Positions 33,844 to 43,143 of a DNA stretch of 64,000 nucleotides are shown here, piece after piece. The notes under the pieces are model-generated. The model ran no database searches and was not told the origin of the DNA. It worked only from the letters and a program-made list of their open reading frames with translations. Source of the stretch: Bryobacterales bacterium (lineage in GTDB: Bacteria > Acidobacteriota > Terriglobia > Bryobacterales > Bryobacteraceae); the NCBI GenBank assembly GCA_019261985.1, contig JAFAQY010000013.1, forward strand, positions 17,500-81,499, read 5' to 3'. The position numbers were made by a program, and so were the translations under genes. Positions within the stretch are counted from its first letter, which is position 1; every line of letters begins with the position of its first letter.

Positions 33844-35943
33844 TTACTGCACGTAGCCTAGGGATTTTAGGCGCTCTACGGAGGCGGGGTCTAGCTTCGT
33901 AGCCGGGGCTTGGCCGCGTGGTCTTGCGGCTAGCCAGGCCTCGAGTTTATTCCGGAGCTCCACTGCTTCTGGATTGGCGGGCGAATAGAGATTCTGCTTC
34001 TCCTCGGGGTCGGAAGCCAGGTTGTAGAGTTCGAATGCACCGTTAGGCGACGCAATCAGCTTTAGCGATCCGGAAAGGATGGCTCTGCGGCTTTGCAATC
34101 CGGCAGTCTCGGCGAAAACGTCCCGCGCGCCGGACGGAGCGGGCGCGAGCAAGCTACGGCCCTCCAGCGGAGCCGGCGGCGGGATCCGGGCAACATCGAG
34201 AATCGTTGGCATCAGATCCACTTGACTTACGAGCTGATCGGACCGGCGCGCGGCATGCTGGGCAGGATACTTGACGATCAGCGGCACGAAAATCAGCTCC
34301 TGGTTCAGATTGTTCATCTTGTGCTCCAACAAACCGCGCTCGCCGAATGCTTCTCCGTGATCCGCCGTAATGATGACGACCGTATTCTCGAACAACCCGA
34401 GCGCCCTTAATTTACCGAGCAAGCCGTTAATTGCGGAATCAATCTCCGCAATTCCACCGTCGTATTGCGAAATAAGGCGCTCTTTTTCCGAGGATTCGAG
34501 CATACGCTTGCCGGAATTAACTTCGTCCTTGATCCTCCTGTATGACGCGGCGCGCAAGGGCGGGCCGCAGGCCGGGAAGAGCGTGTCGAAGGGAGCATCG
34601 GGAATATAAGCGGCGTGCGCGTCCATGTAGTTAACAAAAAGAAAAAAATTTGAGCTGCGGCTGGCAGCGGCTTCGTCCAGCATCGCGCCCGCGCATTGAT
34701 TGATGTCCGACGCGGTGCGCGTGTACCGGACAAAATAGTCCGTGTTGGTGGCCGAGCCCAAAACGCGAATAGCCGCTTCTCGCAAGTAGTAGGGGTGGCG
34801 GCGGTCCGCGATGGCGTTACCTTGCGTCGAAAGGGGCACGGCCCGGCGCCAATCGGTTATGGCAAAGCCTTTCGCGAAGCCCGCCCGCGGGCCAAGCATC
34901 GCGTAGTTGGCGACGCATTCGGTGGTCCAGTATCCGTTCGAGCGCAGCAATTCAGTAAGCGTCGTGATGTTTCCCGGAAGCACGTCCGGCCAGACTACAC
35001 CTTGCCAATCCGGATACCGCCCCGAGAAGATCGACGCGTGGGTGGGAAAAGTATAATCCGATGTAGCCGCAACATAGGTATAGAGAGTGGCCGCGGCGGC
35101 GAATTCGCGCAGCTTCGGAGTTGTGTCGCGGGAGTAGCCGTAAAGAGACGTGTGGTCGGCGCGCACGGTGTCCATGGTGACTAAGACGACATTCGGTTTA
35201 CCGGTTGCCGCCGGGGATTTGGGGGCCTCGGCGTGAAATACCGGAGCGCGGCTCCTAAGAGCAGCAGCCGTAACAAACATCAATAGCACCGCAGCGGCTG
35301 CAACAGCATGACTCAGCGCGGTTGGCGTCCTGCTGCCTTGCATACGCCGCTTGAGATGGGCCGCGCAGGCGATCGCGAAGGCGGCTAGCAAGGCAAGACC
35401 CGTTTTTGACGCCGCTGAATAACTTACGCCGAGCGCCTCCCGGCTGATCCAAGGAATAGACAAGACGAGCAAACTCGCAGCGAAGGGGCTGGTTAGCCCC
35501 CGCATTTGTTTATAGAGGCGTTCGGAAAACAGCGATGCGACCAGAGCAAGCGCGAGAAGTACCGCTAAGGCCAGCGCTAATTGTTCGGATCGCGCCAGCG
35601 GCCAAGCCAGGGCGAGATTGACGACGAACGCCAATAGCAATGTCAGGCAGGCGGAAGCTTCGACGTCGCCCGGCCATTTCGCAAAACCCGCAAATGCGAG
35701 GACGGCTCCGGCGGCTGCCCCGCAGACTAATCCCGCAACCGCGTAGACCAAAAATACTTTCGCGATCAATGGCCACTGCCACGCCAACAGAACCATTTCG
35801 GGGTTGTGAAAAAGCTGAATACCAGCGGAAAGTGTAAGTTCGATGGCGCCGTAGGCGAGCCATGCCGCGCACCCGTATAGCGCCGCGTTCCAGAGGTGTT
35901 TTTTCAAATTTGCATTCTCCCGGGTTTGCGAACCAAACTGCAT
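33844..35943 (-). CDS. Membrane-anchored sulfatase-fold protein 3 (threonine in nucleophile position)
   Basis: The product has 699 residues and is the third member of the local paralogue set. N-terminal membrane domain (about 15-235), then VVLVTMDTVRADHTSLYGYSRDTTP, SDYT298-FPTHASIFSGRYP and ITADHGEAFGERGLLEH. The last replaces a His found in the other two (GEH) by Arg (GER), so the metal site may differ. It also ends in LKSLGYVQ. It is separated from the operon by about 226 bp with a palindromic repeat, so it probably has its own transcript. GAGAAATGCG before the ATG may be the ribosome site. Confidence 0.8.
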   Translation of the reverse strand: MQFGSQTRENANLKKHLWNAALYGCAAWLAYGAIELTLSAGIQLFHNPEMVLLAWQWPLIAKVFLVYAVAGLVCGAAAGAVLAFAGFAKWPGDVEASACLTLLLAFVVNLALAWPLARSEQLALALAVLLALALVASLFSERLYKQMRGLTSPFAASLLVLSIPWISREALGVSYSAASKTGLALLAAFAIACAAHLKRRMQGSRTPTALSHAVAAAAVLLMFVTAAALRSRAPVFHAEAPKSPAATGKPNVVLVTMDTVRADHTSLYGYSRDTTPKLREFAAAATLYTYVAATSDYTFPTHASIFSGRYPDWQGVVWPDVLPGNITTLTELLRSNGYWTTECVANYAMLGPRAGFAKGFAITDWRRAVPLSTQGNAIADRRHPYYLREAAIRVLGSATNTDYFVRYTRTASDINQCAGAMLDEAAASRSSNFFLFVNYMDAHAAYIPDAPFDTLFPACGPPLRAASYRRIKDEVNSGKRMLESSEKERLISQYDGGIAEIDSAINGLLGKLRALGLFENTVVIITADHGEAFGERGLLEHKMNNLNQELIFVPLIVKYPAQHAARRSDQLVSQVDLMPTILDVARIPPPAPLEGRSLLAPAPSGARDVFAETAGLQSRRAILSGSLKLIASPNGAFELYNLASDPEEKQNLYSPANPEAVELRNKLEAWLAARPRGQAPATKLDPASVERLKSLGYVQ

Positions 35944-36045
35944 CGCATTTCTCGGGCCAGATGACTTCTCGCATAGAACGCAAATTTTCCGCCCTTCGAG
36001 GCGGGCCGGGAATTCTTCGGATTCTTTACGACGAATCGGAACCCG

Positions 36046-36092
36046 TGGCAGGCGCGGCTGGACTCGAACCAGCGACGCTCAGCTTAGAAGGC
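36046..36092 (-). repeat. Duplicated 3' part of tRNA-Arg (probable attachment-site scar)
   Basis: These 47 bases match positions 37337..37383, the 3' part of the intact tRNA-Arg including CCA, with only two mismatches. Similarity stops abruptly inside the anticodon region, so this is not a functional tRNA. A partial tRNA 3' end in direct orientation to an intact gene is the usual footprint of an integrative element that used the tRNA as attachment site. Confidence 0.85.
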
Positions 36093-36155
36093 GTGGTGTG
36101 GATTTTGCTCTTGGGCAGCAGCGCGCAGAACCTCGCCGACCTTAAACCGGCCTCC

Positions 36156-37002
36156 TCAATGAATGCAACTTTGATTGGCCGTGAAAAACGTGTTGCCGGT
36201 CCACACGGTTCCCTTGCAATCCGGAGTTTGGCTGTCGAATAGATCGACCATTCCGTTCGCCAACGCCGTATTGCCGGTAAATTCAAGGTCATCCGGAGGC
36301 GGAAGTGCAGGCCCGATAAAAATCCCATATTGGCCATTCCCGTTTAGGACATTGTTCTGGACCGTGGCGATGGAGAATGTGCTGATAAGCAGGCCAGTAG
36401 CAGTGTTCCCGTTAAGAACATTGTGACTCAGAGTAGCCGATGCCACGCCGCTGAGGCCCTGTAGAGAGATACCTGTGCCGTTACCGCTTATGTCATTTTC
36501 CGAAACCGTGTTTCCTTGGGGTCAGCCAGGCTTAGGCCGACGCTATTTCGCCCGAGGGTATTCGCCGTGACTGTCAGGAAACTGCAATCACCAGCGGCTA
36601 TGCCGCTGCCCGATGACCCACGCACGGTGATCCCGCTCACTTCTGAGTTGAGCAGAAAATCGAGGAAAACTCCGACCGAGAAAGTATTCGCTCCGCCATT
36701 CGTGATCAGACCGGGACCCAAGATCTGAATGTTCTGAAGCGCGCCGGTCTGCGTGCTGGCCACGATAGCTCGGTTGGCGCCCTCGCCAGCAGTTATCGTG
36801 TGTCCTTCGAGCGCCAGTCTCGCGTTACTCGTGTTAATCGTGATTCCATCTCCTCCGGCGCAGATCAAATCGGCTGAAAGCAGGTAATCCCCCGCAGAAG
36901 TGATCACGGTTGACACGTGTTGATAAAGGTCGGGTCTGCCTGAACGGTTCCCGCGATAACGAGCAATCCAATGATAACGAGCGCCTTTCGATTCGGCCTT
37001 AT
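36156..37002 (-). pseudogene. Secreted beta-helix (NosD-like) protein, start codon lost and two frameshifts
   Basis: Three frames join into one protein: a signal peptide RKALVIIGLLVIAGTVQADP; a middle part VITSAGDYLLSADLICAGGDGI with GITVRGSSGSGIAAGDCSFLTVTANT; and an end NTVSENDISGNG with LSHNVLNGNTATGLLIS and NVLNGNGQYGIFI. The NxIxxNG coil repeats mark a right-handed beta-helix. At the expected start there is ATA (37002) after a perfect AGGAGG, and single missing G residues near 36907 and 36505 break the frame. All three lesions are small, so the decay is recent or the sequence has errors. It is the only gene between the intact and the partial tRNA-Arg. Confidence 0.7.
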
Positions 37003-37336
37003 CGGTTTCCTCCTCGGCGCGTACCACCCCGAACGCCTCGTGGCCTTCGAGGCCGCGCGTTACGCTGTCAGCAATAAGCAGCCGTACACGGAGGTCACTA
37101 AACTCATCTGCCGCGGGCTGTTTATTCTCGCAATTGTTACAGAATGCAGGCGGGTGGGAGCCAGATCGTTTTCTAGCTCTGAGATCCGTCAAAATCTTAC
37201 GGCGCGAACAGATCTGACGCAGCATTATAACTTGTGGTTGGTCCCGATACAAGAGGAATTCTTGAAGTTGAATTCTTGAAGTTCGAAGAGACGTTACGGC
37301 GGCGCTCTCGGCTGGATTCGGTTGCTGAAGGGAAAT
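37003..37336. other. Non-coding stretch between beta-helix pseudogene and tRNA-Arg
   Basis: No gene is seen. The tandem phrase GAATTCTTGAAGTT occurs twice at about 37256-37282. The region should contain the promoter of the beta-helix pseudogene and any residue of the integrated element near its attachment site. Confidence 0.4.
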
Positions 37337-37413
<77 letters not shown>

Positions 37414-37578
37414 GCTTCGTCTCGATATTACCATTCGCGGCACACGAACGTTTGAAAAATCCCAGCAAACAATTCTTTGTTATTGTTAGGAATTCGGGCA
37501 AAATACAATGACCGCACAGCTTCGCTCGGCCTTCTCGTCGTGGTACCGGAAGTCAGCACCGGCAGTGAGTTCTTCGTA

Positions 37579-37680
37579 ATGCAGCCGGTGAAGGGGCGAT
37601 GGATCGTCATCGCGCTGCTCGCGGTGATTGGAGTAACCGTGGCGATCGCGGCTTACGTGCTTTTCTTCAAGCGATCTTAA
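37579..37680 (+). CDS. Possible 33-residue single-pass membrane peptide
   Basis: The frame encodes MQPVKGRWIVIALLAVIGVT and continues hydrophobic to KRS at the end: positive residues, one membrane helix of about 22 residues, positive tail. No clear ribosome site precedes the ATG; a TTG at 37477 in the same frame would give 67 residues. It overlaps the end of the oppositely oriented oxidoreductase gene by 14 bp. The hydrophobic pattern supports coding, little else does. Confidence 0.3.
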   Translation: MQPVKGRWIVIALLAVIGVTVAIAAYVLFFKRS

Positions 37681-38689
37681 TAACGATTTTGCCGACGAAG
37701 TCGCGCGAAGCCAGGCAGCGGAATGCATCGGCCGCGGCATCGAAGGGAAAAATTTTGTCAACGGGCGGCTGGATTCCGTTCGCTTCGATGGCGCGATTCA
37801 TGTCCTCGAACATGCGCGTGCTTCCGACTCCGATGCCGTGGAGGCTCCCGGCTTTCATCATGAGAGGCATTGGATTGGGATCGCCGGCGCCGGCAAGGAA
37901 ACCGATGAGCGCGATTTTTCCGCCGAAGCCCACCGCGCGATAAGAATACGGCAGCGAGCCCGCGCCGCCGATTTCAACGATGTGATCCGCGCCGCGGCCT
38001 TCCGTGAGGCGCTCTACTTCCTTGTCCCACTCGGGATGGGTTTTGTAGTTGATGCCGTGAGTCGCTCCGATTTTGTAGGCGCGCTGAACCTTTTCGTCGC
38101 TGGAAGATGTTACGATGACGAGCGCTCCGGCGGCTTTAGCGAACTGGACGGCCATCATGGATACTCCGCCGGTCCCAAGGCACACAACCGTGTCGCCGGG
38201 CTTCACCGAACGCCCCGCGACCATTAATGCGTTCCAGGCGGTGACGCCCGCGCAGGGCAGAGCCGCGGCTTCCTCAAACGATAAATTCCGCGGCATCGCA
38301 ACCACGCCATCCTCGTGCAGCGCGATGTACTCGGCGAGAGTACCGTCGGCGGGAACGCCGAGGGCCTGGCCTTGCGCGGGCCGCGGGCCGTCCTTCCACA
38401 CCTGGACGAACGTACCGCAGACGCGATCGCCGGTCTTAAAGCGAGTCACTCCCGGACCAAGATCCACGACTTCGCCTGCTCCATCGGAAAGCGGGATGGT
38501 GTCGCGGTCGACCGCGGTGAAATAGCGGCCCATGACGACCATATGGTCGCGATAATTAAGCGATGCGGCGTGAATGCGGATTAAGACTTGTTGCGGGCCG
38601 GGTTTGGGTTGGGGCCGCTCTGCGCGGCGAAGGCCATCGAGGCCGGTGCTGCCTGTTTGTACTTCGTAAACTTTCATTTTAGAGATCAT
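37667..38689 (-). CDS. Zinc-independent MDR-family NAD(P)-dependent oxidoreductase
   Basis: The product has 340 residues (336 if it starts at ATG 38677). It shows the MDR fold: N-terminal GroES-like domain with IHAASLNYRDHMVVMGRY and IPLSDGAGEVVDLGPGV, then a Rossmann domain with GDTVVCLGTGGVSMMAVQFAKAAGA. The usual catalytic cysteine near the GRY region and the structural zinc cysteines are absent, so it belongs to the quinone-oxidoreductase-like branch. The substrate is unknown. Its start codon lies only 4-16 bp from that of the divergent membrane protein gene, leaving hardly any room for promoters. Confidence 0.85.
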   Translation of the reverse strand: MISKMKVYEVQTGSTGLDGLRRAERPQPKPGPQQVLIRIHAASLNYRDHMVVMGRYFTAVDRDTIPLSDGAGEVVDLGPGVTRFKTGDRVCGTFVQVWKDGPRPAQGQALGVPADGTLAEYIALHEDGVVAMPRNLSFEEAAALPCAGVTAWNALMVAGRSVKPGDTVVCLGTGGVSMMAVQFAKAAGALVIVTSSSDEKVQRAYKIGATHGINYKTHPEWDKEVERLTEGRGADHIVEIGGAGSLPYSYRAVGFGGKIALIGFLAGAGDPNPMPLMMKAGSLHGIGVGSTRMFEDMNRAIEANGIQPPVDKIFPFDAAADAFRCLASRDFVGKIVIKIA

Positions 38690-38693
38690 AACA

Positions 38694-40232
38694 GTGGAGC
38701 AGAGATATCAAAACCGAACGCGCAGACTACCGTTGTTCGCGACCGTTTCGCTGCTGGTTTGCGCGCTGCTGAACCCGGGCAACTTCGGCACCATCGACAC
38801 CGTTCGCCGCTTGCAGGTAGCACGGTGGATCCGTCTGGGTGAGCCGCCCGTCGCGCCTTCCGATACCACGTTCGGGGTGATCGGAAAAGACGGAACGAAG
38901 CAAGCATGGTACGGCATCGGCCAAAGCATCGCTCTTGTTCCCTTCGATGCGCTGGTGACAGCGGTTACGACGCCGCTTCGCGGGTCGGGCCTCGACACGG
39001 AAAAACAGCAACAGGTGGTCATGCTGCTGATCGCTTTCGCGATGCAGTCGGTGATTACTTTCTGCTCTCTTGCGGCCGCATATGCAGTTTTGCTGACTTT
39101 CGATTTCACGGAGCGGCAGAGCCTTGCGGGCGCATTCGCTTTGCTGTTCGCAACCATGTATTTGCAGTACGTGCAGAGCGCGCAAGAAAACAATCTGCTG
39201 CTGCTGCTGGCGTTGGCGGCGCTGTATTCAATCAGGCGCTGGCAAAAGGCGGATTGGCGATCCGCCGCGGGATGGCATCCTGCCCCACTTTGGGCCGCGG
39301 CTGCGGGCGCGGCTTGCGCCTTTGCGATCTTGGTGAGGCTGCCTTCGGTGCTGGAGACGGCTGCCTTGTTTGGCTTCGCCGTGTCCACCGGCAAACGATG
39401 GAAGCAGTTCTTCCTTGGATTCGCGCCGCCGGTTGCGCTGGGGTTGATTATCGACCGCTGGTATCAATGGCATCGCTTCGGCAGCGTATTCGGAACCTAT
39501 ATGGGAGTGTTCGGGCGACAAGGGCGTCCCGCGGGAGCACCGCTGTCATACCCGTTTTCATACCCATTCTTAAAAGGGTTCTTCGGCACGTTATTTTCGC
39601 CCGATAAGTCCATCTTTCTGTTCGACCCGCTGTTGCTGGTTCTGCTGTTCGTTGTGATATGGCGCTGGCCATCGGTTTCCCGCGATTTGCGCATAGCAAT
39701 TGCGTGGTTCGCGGCTTTACTGGCCGCATATATTGCGGTGTACGCGAAGTATTTCGATTTCGGCGGAGATGTCGCGTGGGGGCATCGCTTTGTCACATTG
39801 CCGGTCGAGTTGCTGTGCCTGTTCGCCGTGCCGCTTTTGCTTCAATCCGAATATCGCCTTTCGCGCGCGGCTTGGGCCGCGGCATGGGCGGTGGTCTTCG
39901 GCTCCGTCGCTTTGCAGGCGGCTTCAACGGCGATTGCTCCGAATTTGGAAGTCGTACAGCGGGAAGCGGGCTACGCGCACGGAGTAATCGTGAACCGGGC
40001 GATCAACCTTGCCAGCCTGGCGCTCGGGCGGCAAGTCCGGGGCGCGGATCAAATTCCGGTTGAGTGGCGCAGCCTCTACTATTTCCCTTTCCAACTGCGT
40101 TTCCGGTTTCCGCAATTCGCCGGGGCGGCTATCGTCGCGTGGTTCGCGCTGCTTGCGGTGTTGCTGGGGGTGGTGGTTAATTGTGGAATTTCGGGGAACC
40201 GCGAAGGCGGACTGAAGTCCGCCGCAGGCTGA
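38694..40232 (+). CDS. Polytopic membrane protein, GT-C glycosyltransferase-like
   Basis: The product has about 512 residues and 10-11 membrane helices. The stretch LNPGNFGTIDTVRRLQVARWI after helix 1, with an Asp in the first loop, resembles GT-C type transferases. KYFDFGGDVAWGHRFVTLPVELLCLF near residue 350-375 (DxxWGHR) is shared by related acidobacterial proteins. The GTG at 38694 is the first start; a TTG near 38733 is possible, since no good ribosome site precedes either. The end overlaps a palindromic repeat that supplies the last residues (GGLKSAAG). Confidence 0.6.
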   Translation: MEQRYQNRTRRLPLFATVSLLVCALLNPGNFGTIDTVRRLQVARWIRLGEPPVAPSDTTFGVIGKDGTKQAWYGIGQSIALVPFDALVTAVTTPLRGSGLDTEKQQQVVMLLIAFAMQSVITFCSLAAAYAVLLTFDFTERQSLAGAFALLFATMYLQYVQSAQENNLLLLLALAALYSIRRWQKADWRSAAGWHPAPLWAAAAGAACAFAILVRLPSVLETAALFGFAVSTGKRWKQFFLGFAPPVALGLIIDRWYQWHRFGSVFGTYMGVFGRQGRPAGAPLSYPFSYPFLKGFFGTLFSPDKSIFLFDPLLLVLLFVVIWRWPSVSRDLRIAIAWFAALLAAYIAVYAKYFDFGGDVAWGHRFVTLPVELLCLFAVPLLLQSEYRLSRAAWAAAWAVVFGSVALQAASTAIAPNLEVVQREAGYAHGVIVNRAINLASLALGRQVRGADQIPVEWRSLYYFPFQLRFRFPQFAGAAIVAWFALLAVLLGVVVNCGISGNREGGLKSAAG

Positions 40233-40245
40233 AGCCTGCCCTACC
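40204..40245. repeat. Palindromic repeat unit, overlapping the 3' end of a CDS
   Basis: GGCGGACTGAAGTCCGCC then GCAGGCTGAAGCCTGC and CCCTACCA. The membrane protein gene stops inside it (40232). CTGCAATTAGGTGC follows at 40280-40293, the motif also seen at 19891. Confidence 0.8.
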
Positions 40246-40296
40246 ATGGGCTGTGTTCTGCAATACAGTGGGCGGTCTTCTGCAATTAGGTGCTGA

Positions 40297-40827
40297 TTAC
40301 TTGCGCGGTTCGTAGAAGGTGAGGACGTTGTCGCTTTGCCTTAGCTTGCGCGTGCGCTCTAATCTGCCAACCGACTCCGGCAGTGCTACGCGCACATCAT
40401 GTTGCACGATCACCAGGCTGGGAGGCCTTGCGCCAAGCGCTTCGAGGGCGGCCGCATACTCGTTTTCCAGGCGGTAAGGCGGGTCGAGGAAGACGATATC
40501 GGCTCGGAGCGCGAATAAAGCGGTTCTCGCGCGCGCTTGCAAGATTTGGGCGCGGCTCTCCACACCCAGGGATTTCAGATTTGCTCGAATCACAGCGATG
40601 GCGCCGCGATTTTGTTCGATAAAAATCGCGCGCGCCGCGCCCCGGCTCAGCGCCTCAATCCCCACTGCGCCCGTGCCCGCGTAGACGTCGGCGAATATGA
40701 CTCCGTCAATGCGGGGGGCAAGCACGTTGAAGAGTGCCTCGCGCAGGCGGTCGGGCGTCGGGCGCACATCCAGGCCCGGGAGGCTCTTTAGCAAGCGGCT
40801 ACGGAACTCGCCTCCGATGACGCGCAT
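40297..40827 (-). CDS. rsmD: 16S rRNA (guanine(966)-N(2))-methyltransferase RsmD
   Basis: The product has 176 residues. It begins MRVIGGEFRSRLL with RPTPDRLREALFNVLAP, the typical RsmD N-terminus, then the SAM site FADVYAGTGAVGIEALSRGA and catalytic LDPPY. It methylates G966 of 16S rRNA in the 30S subunit. It lies six bases after the stop of recG, so the two are probably one transcript. Length and motifs are normal. Confidence 0.95.
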   Translation of the reverse strand: MRVIGGEFRSRLLKSLPGLDVRPTPDRLREALFNVLAPRIDGVIFADVYAGTGAVGIEALSRGAARAIFIEQNRGAIAVIRANLKSLGVESRAQILQARARTALFALRADIVFLDPPYRLENEYAAALEALGARPPSLVIVQHDVRVALPESVGRLERTRKLRQSDNVLTFYEPRK

Positions 40828-40833
40828 TTGCGT

Positions 40834-42930
40834 CTAACCGACCTGCACCAGCCCATACCGGCGCTGCCAGTGATCGCGAATATACGTTACGGCCCGGCGC
40901 AGCTCTTCTTCGGAAGGAGGATGCGAGACGAAAGCCGCCGCCTCATTGCGGGCGACTTCCAGAATATCCGCATCGCGGACGATATTTCCAATTTGCAGCG
41001 CCGGCAGCCCCGATTGCCGCGTTCCGAAGAACTCGCCGGGCCCGCGCAGCTTCATATCCATGTCGGCGATGTAAAATCCATCGTTCGATTCCACCAGAGT
41101 GCGGATGCGCTCGCGGGCAACCGGGTTGAGCTTCTCCGTCACCAGGATGCAATAACTCTGGTCCGCGCCGCGCCCCACGCGTCCACGAAGCTGATGCAAT
41201 TGTGCAAGGCCGAATCGCTCCGCTTGTTCGATCAGCATGACCGTCGCATTTGGCACATCCACCCCGACTTCGATCACGGTTGTGGAAACGAGAATCTGAA
41301 TCTCACCGCGTTGGAATTTTTCCATGGCGGCTTCTTTTTCGCTGGGCGTCAGTTTTCCATGCAGCAATCCGACGGAAAGCTCCGGAAAAACGATTTGCGA
41401 TAGATGCTGGTGCATCTTTTGAGCAGCCTTCATCGCTTGCGTTTCCGACTCCTCGATGACGGGATAAACCACATACGCCTGCCGGCCGGCTTCAATCTGC
41501 TTTTTCAGAAAGCTGTAGACCTGCTCTATGCGAATCTGTTCCACGTGCCTGGTGACGATCGGCTTGCGCCCCGGCGGCATTTCGTCGATGGTGCTGACAT
41601 CCAGGTCGCCATAAACGGTAAGGGCCAGGGTGCGCGGTATCGGTGTTGCCGTCATCACGAGCACATCCGGATGCGTGCCCTTCAGCATCAATTTTTGCCG
41701 CTGTTCGACGCCGAAGCGGTGCTGCTCATCGATAATCGCCAGCCCCAATTTATGGAACTCGACATCACTTTCAAGCAGCGCATGCGTCCCGACCACGACG
41801 TGCGCCAGCCCCGCCGCAACCACCTTTTTCAATTGAGCCTTTTCACGCTGCGAGTGCGACCCCGTCAACAGCAGCGGGACGTAGTTCAGCTTCTTGAAAA
41901 CCTTCTTGAAATAGAAGTAATGCTGAGTGGCCAGGATTTCCGTAGGCGCGAGCACGGCTACCTGGTATCCGTTCTCAATCGCGATGATGGCGGCTTCGGC
42001 CGCGACCAGTGTTTTCCCGCTGCCGACATCCCCTTGCAGCAGCCGGTACATGGGATGCGGAGCCTCCATGTCCTTCGCAATTTCCCGAAGCACACGCTTC
42101 TGCGCGCCGGTGGGCTTGAACGGAAGCATCTCGACGATTTTCGAGCGAACGCGATCGGTTAGCTGGAATGCGATCCCCGGATATACGCGCGCCTTAGCTC
42201 GCTTCAGCTCCAAACCGCATTCGAGCCAGAAAAATTCTTCGAAAATGAGGCGGAACTGAGCCGCCGAGCGGAAGGAATTCAGCAGACGCAAATCGGAAGA
42301 CGCTTCCGGGAAATGCAGGTTGCGGATAGCGGTCCAGCGGTCGGGCAGCTTCAGTTGGCGCAGCAAATGCGAAGGCATGGGGTCCTCGACCGGCGGAATG
42401 CTCTCCAGAATCCTGTGTAGCAAGCCGCGAAAAACTCGCGCGCTGATTTTCCCCGCGGCTTCATAAATGGGCACGATGCGGCCCGTATGCAGCGAGTGGT
42501 CGCCGTCTTCTTCCCCAGCCAGAATTTCGAATTCGGGATGCATGACGGCGAGGCCGTGCGCGTACGAATCGAATTCGATCTTGCCGTACAGCGCGATTTT
42601 CAACCCGGGTTTCAACACGTCCGCAAGGTAACTGCCATGGAACCACTTTCCGGTGAGCACGGCGCGTGATGAATCTGTAAACGTTGCCTCGAACATCCCC
42701 AGGTTGGCGCGGTGGAAGTTAGACGCGCGCGCAGTGCGGACCTCGCCGAGCACTGTAGCCATCTCGCCTGGCGCCAGCTCCGAGATCGGTTTGACGTTAC
42801 TGCGGTCTTCGTAGCGAAAGGGGGCGTACGTGAGCAGGTCCTCGACGACCCTCAATCCCTTGGCCTCGAGCATGGCGGCGCGCGCGGGTCCGACGCCTTT
42901 CACATACAAGAGTGGGGTAGAGAGATCCAA
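40834..42930 (-). CDS. recG: ATP-dependent DNA helicase RecG
   Basis: The product has 698 residues. An N-terminal wedge/OB domain begins with LLYVKGVGPARAAMLEAKGL. Helicase motifs follow: LLQGDVGSGKTLVAAEAA (Walker A), AIIDEQHRFGVEQR (DEQH), MTATPIPRTLALTVYGDLD (motif III), and the RecG motif near LHQLRGRVGRGADQSYCIL. The enzyme remodels stalled replication forks and branched DNA. The start is a TTG at 42930; an ATG about 18 bp upstream is out of frame. No odd features. Confidence 0.95.
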   Translation of the reverse strand: MDLSTPLLYVKGVGPARAAMLEAKGLRVVEDLLTYAPFRYEDRSNVKPISELAPGEMATVLGEVRTARASNFHRANLGMFEATFTDSSRAVLTGKWFHGSYLADVLKPGLKIALYGKIEFDSYAHGLAVMHPEFEILAGEEDGDHSLHTGRIVPIYEAAGKISARVFRGLLHRILESIPPVEDPMPSHLLRQLKLPDRWTAIRNLHFPEASSDLRLLNSFRSAAQFRLIFEEFFWLECGLELKRAKARVYPGIAFQLTDRVRSKIVEMLPFKPTGAQKRVLREIAKDMEAPHPMYRLLQGDVGSGKTLVAAEAAIIAIENGYQVAVLAPTEILATQHYFYFKKVFKKLNYVPLLLTGSHSQREKAQLKKVVAAGLAHVVVGTHALLESDVEFHKLGLAIIDEQHRFGVEQRQKLMLKGTHPDVLVMTATPIPRTLALTVYGDLDVSTIDEMPPGRKPIVTRHVEQIRIEQVYSFLKKQIEAGRQAYVVYPVIEESETQAMKAAQKMHQHLSQIVFPELSVGLLHGKLTPSEKEAAMEKFQRGEIQILVSTTVIEVGVDVPNATVMLIEQAERFGLAQLHQLRGRVGRGADQSYCILVTEKLNPVARERIRTLVESNDGFYIADMDMKLRGPGEFFGTRQSGLPALQIGNIVRDADILEVARNEAAAFVSHPPSEEELRRAVTYIRDHWQRRYGLVQVG

Positions 42931-43030
42931 AGGGACGCGGTGTCATCTTAATTTTCCCAAAGCAAATCGAGTGGGGCAGACTAACCTGCGGCGGGCTGCG
43001 GCGCACAAGCGAGCGTGAATGCAGTTTGTG

Positions 43031-43140
43031 GGGCCGGATGCCATCCGGCGCGCGGTTGCCAACCGCGCTGGGCGGGGTTCATTAGAAAGGTCGGCAAGCG
43101 GGTTGGCAACCCGCTGCAGGTTGGCAACCCGCCCCACATA
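43031..43140. repeat. Cluster of hairpin repeats with TTGCCAACC/GGTTGGCAA stems
   Basis: GCCGGATGCCATCCGGC and GCGCGGTTGCCAACCGCGC are followed 40 bp later by GCGGGTTGGCAACCCGC, GCAGGTTGGCAACCCGC and CCCCACA. The structure is that of the palindromic family, with other stem sequences; the same GGTTGGCAA type recurs at 50591. It fills the gap between recG and the catalase gene. Confidence 0.7.
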
Positions 43141-43143
43141 GCA

